Below, one piece after another: positions 17,701-27,651 of a stretch of 64,000 nucleotides of DNA. The position numbers and the translations under genes are program-made. How positions within the stretch are numbered: the stretch's first letter is position 1; every line of letters starts with the position of its first letter. Below the pieces are notes generated by a model. The model had not been told where the DNA came from. It did not search any database and saw nothing but the letters and a program-made list of their open reading frames with translations. The stretch spans positions 1 through 64,000 of the forward strand of contig NZ_KB899714.1 of NCBI RefSeq assembly GCF_000378445.1, written 5' to 3'. The stretch is from Deinococcus aquatilis DSM 23025 (GTDB lineage Bacteria > Deinococcota > Deinococci > Deinococcales > Deinococcaceae).

Positions 17701-19712
17701 CCCTCGCCCGTGACCGGGGTTTCGCGGTGGGTGTGGGCCAGCTCGTCCAGCGCGGTCAGCAGTTCCGCGCCGCGTGCCAGCACAGCGGTATAGGGCCGGG
17801 GCCGGGCAGCTACCGGGCGCGGCTGCGTGCGCTGTGCAGGATCGAACAACCCGAGGCCATCTTTGAGGGTCAGGGCGGCATCGGGCGTGATCAGGGCGGC
17901 GTGCAGAGATTCTTCGGCCTGTCCACGCGGCACGAACTCGGCGGGCAGATCGGTGGCCTGTCCATGCAGCAACAGCAGTTGTAATCCCGCCTGCCGCTGC
18001 TCTCCGGTACGCGAGGCCAGCAGGCGCAGGGCACTGGCTCTGGCCTGCGCGGGGTCGCGGCCCAGCAGTTTCAGCACGCCCCGGCGCAGATCGGCCCCCT
18101 TGCGCTTCAGCAGGGCGTCAAGCTCCAGTGTCTCGCCTTCTTCCAGCGTCAAACCGTGCTTCAGCAGGCGGTCTATCAGGCTCACGGCCTCCTGAGACAG
18201 CGCTGAGGAGCGGTCCTGCAGCAGCGTGAAAATGGCGGCGCGGCTGTGGGCGTCCAGAACCACAGGCGTGGTCGCCACGATTTTCCCGTCCACTTCCCGC
18301 CCGTCCAGCGCCCGTTCCCCGATGGCTCCCAGCACCGCCCCCCGCCCGGAACCGCTCATGGCGGGCAGGTGCGCCAGCAGCACGCCGATAGGCCGCGTCC
18401 CCAGATGCCGGGGCAGGCTGTCCAGCACGTCTACCCGGCTGGGCAGGTGGCCCAACCACGGAAACAGCAGCGGCGTGTGGGTGGCGTCTGGGCTGGCCGA
18501 TTTGGGGGCATCTGACAGGCGCAGCGCGTAGGCTTCGATCCGCTCGAATTTGGCGTCTATGGGGTCGGTGGTATAGCCGTGCTGACTCAGGTACATCGCG
18601 CCGATTCTCAGTTCCGGGTCGTCCAGCAAGAACAGCAGCTCGGCGGAGGGGTACAGGTCGCTGTCCAGCAGGAAACGGGCGGCGGCCATGCGGCGTTCCG
18701 GGTCGGGGTCGGGCGTGGGCTGAAGCAGGCCCAGAGCGAGGGCGGCAGCTTCGGGCGCGTTCCGCATAGCCAGCGTGTAGAACGCCAGAAATGCCTCCTG
18801 CCCGCTTCCGGTGGCAACGGCGGCCCGCGCCTGTGCCGGGTCGTCCAGAAAGCCGCTCGCCTGGATCAGCAGTGGGCGCAGGCGCTTGAGGTCGGTCACG
18901 TCGTAATTCAGGCCGAACCACACGTCAGCGGCCCGCACGGTGGCGGCAAAGCGCAGCAGGTCTTCTTTCAGGATCAGGTGCAGCATCCGCACGAAGGCGT
19001 CGGGGTGGGCCTCGTCGATGCTTTCCAGAATGACCTGCCTCAGCCCTTCCTGACGCTGGGCGGCCAGCAGCAACCCCTCGGCCAGCGCCCAGGCATCGGG
19101 CCGCGCCGACACCAGCCACGCCCGCGTGACGTGCCGCCCCATGCGGGCCACCGGATGCTGTGTGGCGGCGGTCTGCGCCAGCACCTCGAACACGGCCTCG
19201 TTGCCGTCGTCTATGGCCTGTGCCAGCAGCCAGCCCAGATGGTCGGCCTGCCAGCCCAGCAGCCCCGCGTGAACAGCGAACCACTCCACATCCTGCGGGT
19301 ACTCGCGGGTCAGGCTCCACAGCGTCCAGACCCACGCGGCGGCCCGCTCAGCCTGTTGCGGTTGCCCCGGCGCACGGAAGGCCCGCCGCGTGTAGCCCTG
19401 CGTGTAGGTATGGCGGGTCAGAAAGGTGTCTACGGCGCGTTCTACGGTGTCTGCAATCTGGGGAAACAGGACTTCCAGCAGGGCTGTGCGCTGGGGACTG
19501 GGGGCGGCCAACTGTTCTTTGAGGAACGTCAGGCGCTCGGCCAGATGGTTGGGGTTGTAGCCCGTGCCCGTGTCGGCCCGCAGGAAGGCCAGTTGCTGGG
19601 CTTGGGCCGGGGGCAGGGCAGCGGCGCGGCGGTCATAGGCGGGCTTCCACGCCTTGCGAAACGTGCCGAGGTAAACATCGAGGGTCTGACCGTTCAGAGC
19701 GGGGCTGGTCAT
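14760..19712 (-). CDS. Giant DUF4132-like (DUF5724-type) protein, 1650 aa
   Basis: This is the largest gene in the window. The N-terminal two thirds are Leu/Ala/Arg-rich helical repeats resembling HEAT-like arrays. An acidic linker (EEDEQDADDTDDIDDELDD) lies around residues 730-770. The C-terminal third has the DUF4132-type blocks RFASLLDAAKYASSSGGHKRAERFA, then DFRHSARQFGAQRQASERLA, an FKQVFREYYPLTPAE block, and a final globular part ending with VHLGSGNVHLLPGGAL, RIFLPFADPDPRTAEVVSKVL and DREIQDPTIL. E. coli relatives are annotated as molybdate-regulator (MolR/YehI)-like, but the function is unknown. Its ATG lies 3 bp after the stop of a small upstream gene, so the two form an operon. No enzymatic motif is certain. 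Confidence 0.8.
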   Translation of the reverse strand: MTSPALNGQTLDVYLGTFRKAWKPAYDRRAAALPPAQAQQLAFLRADTGTGYNPNHLAERLTFLKEQLAAPSPQRTALLEVLFPQIADTVERAVDTFLTRHTYTQGYTRRAFRAPGQPQQAERAAAWVWTLWSLTREYPQDVEWFAVHAGLLGWQADHLGWLLAQAIDDGNEAVFEVLAQTAATQHPVARMGRHVTRAWLVSARPDAWALAEGLLLAAQRQEGLRQVILESIDEAHPDAFVRMLHLILKEDLLRFAATVRAADVWFGLNYDVTDLKRLRPLLIQASGFLDDPAQARAAVATGSGQEAFLAFYTLAMRNAPEAAALALGLLQPTPDPDPERRMAAARFLLDSDLYPSAELLFLLDDPELRIGAMYLSQHGYTTDPIDAKFERIEAYALRLSDAPKSASPDATHTPLLFPWLGHLPSRVDVLDSLPRHLGTRPIGVLLAHLPAMSGSGRGAVLGAIGERALDGREVDGKIVATTPVVLDAHSRAAIFTLLQDRSSALSQEAVSLIDRLLKHGLTLEEGETLELDALLKRKGADLRRGVLKLLGRDPAQARASALRLLASRTGEQRQAGLQLLLLHGQATDLPAEFVPRGQAEESLHAALITPDAALTLKDGLGLFDPAQRTQPRPVAARPRPYTAVLARGAELLTALDELAHTHRETPVTGEGWDGEEVRLLGNLGYWYGEQFPLPDLWLTFWQNRENPQDDDVTALMWAVRRHRTPAGAAAPEEPEDLDLEALLEEDEQDADDTDDIDDELDDGETEKLALTDQILESMFGPPVMLPAPLRYASLVQRMLPLLARQATPADVDLALDVWETQLAMIPTDAELQPNRYGWRGDDPRDGLHSPHFLPLSCWTLPQRERLWWLSLYQNQAFPKLARRRPDTALLLEAYAQGWANHTDLLDALIGDPGEREGYSSYNNFSELRRYSGRKPDERLPTHPDWVAAVNTVRERVLAVELERGDLETAASTPALALGWVSGAAYALRALAALGKEPLRRGYTGSNESRPNVLSHLIRVSFPAATDTPESFAAAVKAHGIPEGRLLDLAMFAPQWARLVAAALGWKGLEGGVYWLHAHTRDTSWSVAQDVREAWEAEISERTPLTPQELLDGAVDVAWFRQMYAELGAARFASLLDAAKYASSSGGHKRAERFARALLGELPEEELTGAIAAKRQQDSVRALGLLPLSRGKQKGAAQLEGRYRVLSDFRHSARQFGAQRQASERLAADIGMQNLARTAGYADPQRLRWAMEARLAPDWTRQADVEGVQVGLNLTAQGEASLWVRRGEKPLKNVPAALTKHPEIVAIKATLTELSATRGRMRAALEEAMVRGDLFTPQELAQLGQHPVIAPLLRALVWVQNEAVLGWWQGQELQTLEGPQPTADLALRIAHPHDLFACGQWRQWQAQVIEHGIQQPFKQVFREYYPLTPAEQGAKRSARYTGHHVQPSQALALLKARGWVAVHEEGIRKTFHAEGINVWLDTSLAYTTPGEVEGTPLDGAYFTSRESGEVLALASVPPRLFSETMRDLDLVVSVAHVGGVDPEASQSTTEMRAALVGETVRLLRLDNVRLQDQHALIDGAFARYSVHLGSGNVHLLPGGALCVVPVHNQQQGRIFLPFADPDPRTAEVVSKVLLFARDREIQDPTILEQLR

Positions 19713-19714
19713 GC

Positions 19715-20119
19715 TTAACCGCCCGCCAGTGGGGTGAGGCGCAGCAGCATCAGCGTGCTGTCGGGGCGCAGACTCAGGGGTTCATCCAGCGTCATGATCT
19801 GAAGGTCGTCCACGAAGACGAAATACATGCCGTCGCCGTAAGCCCGCAGCGCCACCGCAACGGCCTCGTCGGGGTCGGCAGTGGGCGCGGCAGCTTGCGG
19901 CCCCACGCTGACTTTGCCTGCCGCCGCGCCCGCATCCAGCTCGCGCTCGGTCAGCACGCGCAGCACCCCCACGCTGGCCTGCCGCCCGTTGTAGCCGTCT
20001 ACCTCGGCCCTGACCAGTTGTTCCAGCAGGCCGCGCAGGTTCTCCACCTCGCTCACAAGTTCCAGCGGGCGGCGTTCTAGCGGGATTCGGCGGCCAACAA
20101 TCTTGGTTTCGACAATCAT
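19715..20119 (-). CDS. Small protein co-encoded with the giant DUF4132-like protein
   Basis: The 134-residue product starts MIVETKIVGRRIPLERRPLEL from the ATG at 20119, preceded by GAGG. It has a helix with LVSEVENLRGLLEQLVRAEV, a central ADPDEAVAVALRAYGDGMYFVFVDD segment and a hydrophobic end, LMLLRLTPLAGG. The family is not recognised. The YFVFVDDLQIMTLDE part is typical of a small alpha/beta domain. The stop is 3 bp before the start of the giant gene, implying coupled translation and a shared task, perhaps as a partner. An A+T-rich promoter-like stretch occupies about 20140-20180. Confidence 0.7.
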   Translation of the reverse strand: MIVETKIVGRRIPLERRPLELVSEVENLRGLLEQLVRAEVDGYNGRQASVGVLRVLTERELDAGAAAGKVSVGPQAAAPTADPDEAVAVALRAYGDGMYFVFVDDLQIMTLDEPLSLRPDSTLMLLRLTPLAGG

Positions 20120-20275
20120 GGGAACCTCGGAGAAGCGAATTGGATTATGATACTCAATTACGTTTATAGCAGAATATAGACAGCAGGGCAAACCTGATCC
20201 AGCGTTTGCCCAAGCTTCATTTATGTTTTTTTGGAAATGCGGGGTGGAAAGGCAGGAACAGCCCTCCGGGTGAGG

Positions 20276-21562
20276 CTAGCCCAGCGCCTGCGCGATATCG
20301 GCCTGCAGGTCGGCCAGCGCCTCCAGACCCACGCTCATGCGGATGGTGCGCGGCGTGACTCCGGCGGCGTAGCGGGCAGGCTCGGCAATGCGGCCATGCG
20401 TGGTCGTCCACGGGTGAACCACCAGCGTCCGGGTATCGCCCAGATTGGGGGCAATTCGCAGCACGCGCAGGCGGGGCAGGAAGGCCGAGGGGTCAGGCAC
20501 TTCAAAGGTCAGCACCGCGCCGAAGCCGTGCCGCAGCACCTTCAGGGCGTTGGCGTGCGAGGGATGACCGGGCAGGCCCACATAACTGACGCGCCCCACG
20601 CCGGGATGGGCCTCCAGCCAGTGCGCCAGCGCCAGTGCCGTGGCCGATTCGCGCTCCAGCCGCAGCGCCAGCGTTTCCAGACCCTGCGCGATCTGGTGGG
20701 CATTCTGGGGGGCCAGATTCATGCCCAACTGGTGCGCCCCGAACCAGCGCTGCCGCCAGGACAGGGCCGCGTCGCCGCGCACGTTCAGCACGCTGTTTTC
20801 TCCGCCCTCGGTATAGATGGGATTGCGGCTGAGGTCGTGCCCGGTGCCCACCGTGACGCTGCCGCCCAGCACCCCGCCGTGCCCGCCCGCCCACTTGGTC
20901 AGCGACTGGGACACGATATCCGCGCCGTGTTCCAGTGGACGGCACAGAAAGCCCACGCCCGCGCAGGTGTTGTCGATGCCCAGCAGCGCCCCGTGCGCGT
21001 GCGCGATGTCGGCAAAGGCGGCCATGTCGGGCACGTCTCCAGCTGGATTGCTAAGGGTTTCGGCCCACACCAGCCGGGTGTTGGGCTGCATGGCCGCCCG
21101 CACCGCGTCGGGCGTATTGGCCGTCAGGGTCGCAGAAATGCCCATCAGCGGCAGGATGTTGTTCAGCATGCCCGAGGTGCCCCCGAACAGGCTGGCCGTG
21201 GACACCACATGATCCCCGGCGCGGCACACGCTCATGATGGTGGTCAGGGTGGCGGCCTGCCCGCTGGACAGCGCAATCGTGGCTGCGCCGCCTTCCAATG
21301 CAGTCAGGCGTTCTTCCAGCGCCCGCACGGTGGGGTTTTGCAGGCGGGCGTAACTCAGGCCCGTGTTGAGCTGAAATTCTTCCTGCGCCTGCTCCAGCGT
21401 TTCAAACTGAAAAGCGGCGGCGTGGTGGACCGGAATACCGATGGTGACGCCGAGGCCGCGCCCGATTCCGGTTTGCACGGCGGCGGTTTCGTAGCTCCAT
21501 TCGGTAGAGGGATCGGCAGCAGGCGTCTCCAGAACAGGAGGGCGGGTGGGCGCGTCGGTCAT
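20276..21562 (-). CDS. metY: O-acetylhomoserine aminocarboxypropyltransferase (sulfhydrylase)
   Basis: This PLP enzyme of the Cys/Met metabolism family (428 residues) probably makes homocysteine from O-acetylhomoserine and sulfide. Signs are the N-terminal YETAAVQTGIGRG, YARLQNPTVRALEERLTALEGG, SSGQAATLTTIM, DNTCAGVGFLCRP, the PLP-lysine segment SQSLTKWAGGHG, and LGDTRTLVVHPWTTTH. Length and a C-terminal RMSVGLE match OAH sulfhydrylases better than cystathionine gamma-synthase, but the substrate cannot be fixed by eye. Start at 21562: TAGCAT lies 5 nt upstream, indicating a leaderless mRNA. It is divergent from the tandem Nudix gene. Confidence 0.88.
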   Translation of the reverse strand: MTDAPTRPPVLETPAADPSTEWSYETAAVQTGIGRGLGVTIGIPVHHAAAFQFETLEQAQEEFQLNTGLSYARLQNPTVRALEERLTALEGGAATIALSSGQAATLTTIMSVCRAGDHVVSTASLFGGTSGMLNNILPLMGISATLTANTPDAVRAAMQPNTRLVWAETLSNPAGDVPDMAAFADIAHAHGALLGIDNTCAGVGFLCRPLEHGADIVSQSLTKWAGGHGGVLGGSVTVGTGHDLSRNPIYTEGGENSVLNVRGDAALSWRQRWFGAHQLGMNLAPQNAHQIAQGLETLALRLERESATALALAHWLEAHPGVGRVSYVGLPGHPSHANALKVLRHGFGAVLTFEVPDPSAFLPRLRVLRIAPNLGDTRTLVVHPWTTTHGRIAEPARYAAGVTPRTIRMSVGLEALADLQADIAQALG

Positions 21563-21567
21563 ACCCC

Positions 21568-21573
21568 ATGCTA
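21568..21573 (-). promoter_or_regulatory. -10-like TAGCAT, leaderless start of metY
   Basis: Read on the minus strand, the box ends 5 nt before the ATG; no ribosome binding site. Confidence 0.45.
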
Positions 21574-21640
21574 GGGGAAAGGGCCGCTGCCCACAGGGTG
21601 CAAGCAGGACAACTTGCAGGGCACGCTGCCTCGCCCCCGC

Positions 21641-21646
21641 TAGACT
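21641..21646 (+). promoter_or_regulatory. -10 box TAGACT, leaderless start of the tandem Nudix gene
   Basis: TAGACT is followed by 7 nt and the ATG at 21654; no Shine-Dalgarno. Confidence 0.5.
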
Positions 21647-21653
21647 CCGGCGC

Positions 21654-22649
21654 ATGGGCTATCTTTCCGACCTGCGTGCCGTCTGGGGCAATGCTCCACT
21701 CTTTGCCGTCGGCATCGGCGTGATTCTTCTGGATGAACGGGGCCGGATTTTGCTGCAACAACGCGGCGACGATGGTCTGTGGGGCACCCCCGGCGGTGCA
21801 GTGGAACCCGGCGAAGACTTTCTGGAGGCCGCCCGCCGAGAACTGCTGGAAGAAACCGGGCTGGTCTGCCCCGATCTGCACCTGATGGAGTTGCCGGATG
21901 GTCTGGTCAGCGGGCCGGAGTTGTACCACTGCTACCCCAACGGCCATCAGGTGTACATGGTGGGCATGCGGGCACAGGGCACGTTGCCCGCCACTGCACT
22001 GGCCCACGCCGCCCCCGATGACAGCGGCGAAACACTGGCTCTGGCGTGGTTCGAGCTGGACAACCTGCCGCCCATCAGCGCCAATGCCAACATCGTGAAA
22101 ATGAATCTGCTGCGGGCGCGGGTGGGGTTGCCGTCGCTGCCGCTGTTGCCCGTGCCTGTGCCTCCTCCGGTCACTGGCAACTATGCGAAGTCTTTGCGTG
22201 CAGCGGCGGGAACACGGCCCCTGCTGCTGCCGGGGACCAGCGTTCAGGTTCTGGATGAATCTGGGCGCTTGCTGCTGCTTCGGCACGCCAACACGGGCCG
22301 TTGGGCACTGCCGGGGGGCGGCATGGAACCCGGCGAAAGCTTTGAAGCCTGCGCCGCCCGCACCCTGCGACAAGAAACGGGCCTCACGGCAGCGCGACTG
22401 ATTCCATTGTTCATGCAGTCGGGGACCAGATTCCGAATGCAGGATGCGGCGGGCAGCATCACTGACCCGGTGGGGGTCATCTTCCGGGCCGAGGGCATTG
22501 GCGGAAGCCTGCGCTTACCCGATCTGCGCCTACCTGCCGGGGAAATTGCCGAAGCGCGGTGGGTGGGGCCGGATGACCTGCCGGGAGAAGGGGAATGGGC
22601 GGGGGCCTACGCGCGGGAAGGGGTGCGGGGGGCGTTCGGGCTGGGGTGA
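21654..22649 (+). CDS. Tandem Nudix hydrolase, two domains
   Basis: The 331-residue product has two Nudix domains. Domain 1 (about residues 15-150) has an intact box: GGAVEPGEDFLEAARRELLEETGL. Domain 2 (about 180-325) has GGGMEPGESFEACAARTLRQETGL, in which the usual R-E-x-x-E-E becomes R-T-x-x-Q-E, losing metal-binding glutamates; it is probably weakly active or regulatory. Substrates of Nudix enzymes (NTPs, ADP-ribose, CoA, dinucleotides) cannot be assigned here. Deinococcus genomes carry an unusually large Nudix set and the tandem form may derive from duplication. Start at 21654 fits the TAGACT box. Confidence 0.9.
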   Translation: MGYLSDLRAVWGNAPLFAVGIGVILLDERGRILLQQRGDDGLWGTPGGAVEPGEDFLEAARRELLEETGLVCPDLHLMELPDGLVSGPELYHCYPNGHQVYMVGMRAQGTLPATALAHAAPDDSGETLALAWFELDNLPPISANANIVKMNLLRARVGLPSLPLLPVPVPPPVTGNYAKSLRAAAGTRPLLLPGTSVQVLDESGRLLLLRHANTGRWALPGGGMEPGESFEACAARTLRQETGLTAARLIPLFMQSGTRFRMQDAAGSITDPVGVIFRAEGIGGSLRLPDLRLPAGEIAEARWVGPDDLPGEGEWAGAYAREGVRGAFGLG

Positions 22650-22660
22650 ATGAACGCGAA

Positions 22661-22691
22661 AAGGGGCCAAAGCATCCAGCTTCAGCCCCTT
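22661..22691. terminator. Terminator between tandem Nudix gene and pheT
   Basis: AAGGGGC (22661-22667) pairs with GCCCCTT (22685-22691). T-rich sequence follows in both directions, so it may act on both convergent transcripts. Confidence 0.6.
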
Positions 22692-22713
22692 CTCTTCTTC
22701 AGTTGCTAGACGC

Positions 22714-25185
22714 TTACTTGTCCCGAATCCCCCAGCCCTGCGCCCGAATCGCTCCGATCAGGCGTTCCATCACCGGGTCTACTTCGGCGTCGGTGAGGGT
22801 CTTTTCTCCCCGGAACACGAGGCGCACGGCCACGCTCCGCTCTCCTTCTGGAATGGGCGCACCGACGTACACGTCGAAGGGTTCCACAGTTTCCAGCAAG
22901 GCTCCGGCTTCGGCCTTCAGCAGGGCAGCCATTTCGCCGTAAGAGACGGCAGTGGGCGCAATAACAGCCAGATCACGCCACGCGGCGGGGGCGCGGCTGG
23001 GGTCGCGGAAGGCCCACGCCCGACCCGGCAGCGGCAGGGCGGCTTCCAGCAGGAACGTCTCCCCTTTCAGGCCGAATTCGGCGGCCACGGCGGGATGCAG
23101 CGCCCCGATCCAGCCCACGCTCTGCCCGTTCCAGACCAATTCTCCCGCGATGCCGGGATGCAGCGCCGTGGGCACCGCGTCGCCGCGCAACTGGCGCACT
23201 TCCACGCCCGCGCCGAGGCTGGCGGCGAGGCTTTCCAGCAGGCCCTTGAAGGCCCCGAACGACCCGGCAATCTGCGGCTGGTGCGTTTTGGGGGCGAGGT
23301 CGCCGCGCATCAGCAGGCCCACGCGCTCGGCTTCTCCGCTGGCCGGGAAAATCCGCCCGATCTCGAAGATCAGCACGCGCTCGCCCTTGGCATGTGCGCC
23401 CGCCGCCTTCAGCAGCGACGGATACAGCGCAGTTCGCATGGCCGTGCGGTCTGCGGTCAGCGGGTTTCGCAGGCGCACTCCCGGCACCTCGGCGCGGGCT
23501 TTGGCGGCTTCCTCATCGCTGGTGAAGGTGTAGGTCACGACTTCCTGTGCGCCCAGTCCGGCCAGGGCGCGGCGCAGACCAGCGCGGGCCAAGCCTTCTT
23601 TTTCTGCGCCGATGTTGCTGGCATGAACGCGCAGGGTGGGCAGGGTTTCGGGCAGATGAATGAACCCGTGCAGGCGGGCCACTTCCTCGGCCAGATCCTG
23701 CCAGATCGCCATGTCGATGCGCCATGAGGGAGGCGTGACGGTCAGGGCGTCGCCCTCGGCAGAGACGGTGCAGCCCAGCCGGGTCAGGATTTCCTCCATT
23801 TCGGACGTGGGAATGTCCATGCCCAGCAGGGCGCGAATCTGGCTGCCCGTGGCCTGAATGACGCCGGGAACCTCGGGCGTGCCCACCAAGGTCAGGCCGG
23901 GATGCACCGTGCCGCCCGCCGCCGCGAGCAGTCCGGCGACCCGGTTCGCGCCGCGTGGGGCCAAGAGCGGATCGACGCCGCGCTCATAGCGGTACACGGC
24001 GTCGGTGTTCAGGCCGAGGCGGGTGCTGGTGCGCCGCAACAACACGGGGTCGAAGTGCGCCGATTCGATCACCACGTCCGTGGTATCGGCCCGCACGCGC
24101 CCATGCTCGCCGCCCATGATGCCCGCGATGCCCAGCACGCCCTGACCCACTTTGACCTCGCCCGCCGTGGCAAAGGCTTCGGCCACCGTGGAAACCGGCA
24201 CGGGGCGGCCATCCAAAATCAGCAGGTCTTCGGGGCCAGCCTGATGCTCACCGCCCATCAGGTCGCGCACCGTTTCGCCCTGCCGCAACCCAAAGGAAAC
24301 GATGATCTGGTCATCAGTCACGTCGCGGCGGTCATAGAGGGCCGTGGGCTGGCCCAGTTCCAGCATCACGTAATTGCTGGCATCTACGATCAGGTCAATC
24401 GGGCGCATTCCGGCCAGGGTCAGGCGGCGCTGCATCCACAGCGGGCTGGGGCCGTTCTGGATGTCCGACACGGTACGGGCGGCGAAATGGTCGCAGCCGA
24501 AGCGCAATTTGCGGGAAGGATCGCGCTCGATGATCAGGCCACGCGGCGGCAACGACACGCGGATTTCTCCTTCCCCCTTGCTTCCAGAGTTTGCAGGCTG
24601 CGGGCCAGCGTCGGGCATCACCAGTTTCAGTTTCAGGAAGGCGGCGAGATCGCGGGCCAATCCCAAGACACTCAGCACGTCGGCGCGGTTGGGGGTAACT
24701 TCTACGTCCAGTACGCTGTCGGCGGCCCAGACGGTGTGCATGGGCGTGCCGGGAGCCGCCGTGCCTGCTGGAAACAGCATCAGCCCTGCCGCCGCCTCAC
24801 CCAGATTCAGCTCTTTGGCGCTGGCGGCCATGCCCCACGATTCCACGCCCTGCAACATCCGAACGCCGTATTCCATGCCGCCCAGCGTGGTTCCGGGGGT
24901 CACGAGGGCCACCATCGTGCCCGCCCGCAGGCCCACCGCGTTGGGCGCACCGCTGGCAATGGTTCTGGCTCCGTGTGGGCCGACATCCAGCGCCAGCCGG
25001 GTCAGTTGCGTGCCTTCTATGGGCGCGGCCTCGGTCACGGCGGCCAGCACGACGCCTTCAATGGGCGCGGGGACGTCTTCAATGCCTTCTAGCGGGAGGC
25101 CCAGTTGAGCCAGAATCGGCTCCAGTTCGGCGGCGGCGGGCAGGTCGGGCAAAAGTTCTTTGAGCCAGGTGTAGGGAAGTTTCAT
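22714..25185 (-). CDS. pheT: Phenylalanyl-tRNA synthetase beta subunit
   Basis: PheT pairs with PheS as an alpha2-beta2 enzyme that charges tRNA-Phe. The 823-residue product starts MKLPYTWLKELLPDLP and shows the tRNA-binding OB domain (TRLALDVGPHG, IASGAPNAVGLRAG, the B2 domain), the B3/B4 region (IDLIVDASNYVMLELGQPTALYD), the B5 region and a C-terminal ferredoxin-like anticodon-binding domain ending VDPVMERLIGAIRAQGWGIRDK. Length is normal. The ATG at 25185 is chosen from family alignment. Its 5' end overlaps the stop of the preceding small gene by 4 nt. Unusually it is separated from pheS by three genes. Confidence 0.97.
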   Translation of the reverse strand: MKLPYTWLKELLPDLPAAAELEPILAQLGLPLEGIEDVPAPIEGVVLAAVTEAAPIEGTQLTRLALDVGPHGARTIASGAPNAVGLRAGTMVALVTPGTTLGGMEYGVRMLQGVESWGMAASAKELNLGEAAAGLMLFPAGTAAPGTPMHTVWAADSVLDVEVTPNRADVLSVLGLARDLAAFLKLKLVMPDAGPQPANSGSKGEGEIRVSLPPRGLIIERDPSRKLRFGCDHFAARTVSDIQNGPSPLWMQRRLTLAGMRPIDLIVDASNYVMLELGQPTALYDRRDVTDDQIIVSFGLRQGETVRDLMGGEHQAGPEDLLILDGRPVPVSTVAEAFATAGEVKVGQGVLGIAGIMGGEHGRVRADTTDVVIESAHFDPVLLRRTSTRLGLNTDAVYRYERGVDPLLAPRGANRVAGLLAAAGGTVHPGLTLVGTPEVPGVIQATGSQIRALLGMDIPTSEMEEILTRLGCTVSAEGDALTVTPPSWRIDMAIWQDLAEEVARLHGFIHLPETLPTLRVHASNIGAEKEGLARAGLRRALAGLGAQEVVTYTFTSDEEAAKARAEVPGVRLRNPLTADRTAMRTALYPSLLKAAGAHAKGERVLIFEIGRIFPASGEAERVGLLMRGDLAPKTHQPQIAGSFGAFKGLLESLAASLGAGVEVRQLRGDAVPTALHPGIAGELVWNGQSVGWIGALHPAVAAEFGLKGETFLLEAALPLPGRAWAFRDPSRAPAAWRDLAVIAPTAVSYGEMAALLKAEAGALLETVEPFDVYVGAPIPEGERSVAVRLVFRGEKTLTDAEVDPVMERLIGAIRAQGWGIRDK

Positions 25186-25631
25186 GGGTGTCCTTTTTTC
25201 GTTGTCAGACGCATCATCTGGGCTTCTAAGCTCCAAACGCCTAAAAATTCTTTGCCTGTCTGAAGTTTCATCTGCTCAATCAATGTTTGGATTTCTGAAG
25301 GCGGAATAACGATTTCAGCGCCCGAACGAATGTTTTCTTCAAGAGTCAACGCCGCTTCGTAAAATATGTCTTCGTCCAGCTCTCTCAGAAGAGAAATGAG
25401 GCTTGAAATAGCTTGATGTGTCGTTATTCCAGACAAAGCCTGTGCAAGCGAGAGTTTCCAGAGTTCTCCCCGGCCTTCAATGACAGCGGCCAGGTTTTGC
25501 CAGTCTTCGTCAGAGAAGTCAAAAAGCAATCTGTTTGCATACACGCACCCATCATCAGCCCATGCATCTTTGAACTGACTAGCCTGTAAAAAACCATCCA
25601 GATCATGAAACAGACTGGACATAATATTCAA
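25182..25631 (-). CDS. Hypothetical protein inserted between pheS and pheT (third of three)
   Basis: The 149-residue product (from a TTG at 25631; an ATG at 25622 is the alternative) is helical, with FDFSDEDWQNLAAVIEGRGELWKLSLAQAL and ISSLISLLRELDEDIFYEAALTLEEN. This looks like an Imm/HEAT-like helical protein, but no family is certain. G+C is about 42-47%, far below the roughly 70% of flanking pheT, suggesting acquired DNA. The stop overlaps the pheT start by 4 nt, so it is a translated member of the operon rather than an intergenic frame. Confidence 0.75.
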   Translation of the reverse strand: MNIMSSLFHDLDGFLQASQFKDAWADDGCVYANRLLFDFSDEDWQNLAAVIEGRGELWKLSLAQALSGITTHQAISSLISLLRELDEDIFYEAALTLEENIRSGAEIVIPPSEIQTLIEQMKLQTGKEFLGVWSLEAQMMRLTTKKGHP

Positions 25632-26127
25632 GGCGACTTCTCATTCCACACCCAAAAACAGACTCAGAGCATTGATGTGGAGTGGGTAGAAAGCTTCCGG
25701 CGTTTGCCTGAGCAGTTCGCGGCACTCTTGAGAGGTGATCCAGCGAATATTCGTCGTTTCACTCGTTTCTTCCAGCAAGTTGCCTTCCGCTTCACAGATG
25801 AAGGTTTGCAGGAGGATGGAATAGCCGCCGGAAAGGTTTTGAGTGGTGAGAAAAGGCGTGAAGCTCATGACTTCATAGCCGTTGACGGTGCGGATGCGGA
25901 GGGATTCTTCACCCTGAATGCGGCTCAGGCGGAGGCCGGTTTCTTCGCGTACTTCCCGGCGCAGCGCATCGAACACATTTTCGTACTCGCGCACCTTGCC
26001 TGCCGCCACTTCCAGCATTCCGTTCTCAATTCCGCCGCCCTGCTTCTGGCGAACCTGAATCAGCAAGGCGTCCTGACCGTCTTTCTGACCGCAAATGATG
26101 GCCCCGACGCAGGGAGTGGCGAAGGCT

Positions 26128-27563
<1,436 letters not shown>

Positions 27564-27585
27564 ACGAGGCGCGTGACCGAGAAGC

Positions 27586-27645
27586 TCAGGTCAGCGTCTT
27601 CCCGCACCAAATAAACGGCGAAAGTGTACCGGGGCGGGAGGTCAT
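27586..27645 (-). CDS. Short leader ORF (19 codons) upstream of the pheS attenuator
   Basis: ATG at 27645 to TGA at 27586 encodes MTSRPGTLSPFIWCGKTLT. Its ATG lies exactly 6 nt after a TACCCT -10 box, the same geometry as leaderless genes across the window, so it should be translated from the 5' end of the pheS transcript. It ends 22 nt before the terminator stem. A small hairpin (27574-27578 with 27589-27593) overlaps the stop region. It contains one Phe and one Trp codon side by side with Ile and Cys, so classical repeated-Phe-codon control is not obvious. Role as a regulatory peptide is inferred. Confidence 0.5.
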   Translation of the reverse strand: MTSRPGTLSPFIWCGKTLT

Positions 27646-27651
27646 AGGTTC

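Noticed and set aside
14955..17984. 1009-codon open frame on the plus strand
   Set aside because: Fully antisense to the DUF4132-like giant; high-GC DNA leaves long open antisense frames and the product has no domain-like pattern.
20231..21574. 447-codon open frame on the plus strand
   Set aside because: Antisense to metY; no recognisable protein.
25182..25631. Toxin-antitoxin or immunity pair in the pheS-pheT insertion
   Set aside because: No toxin motif is visible in the three inserted genes; helical character alone is not enough.
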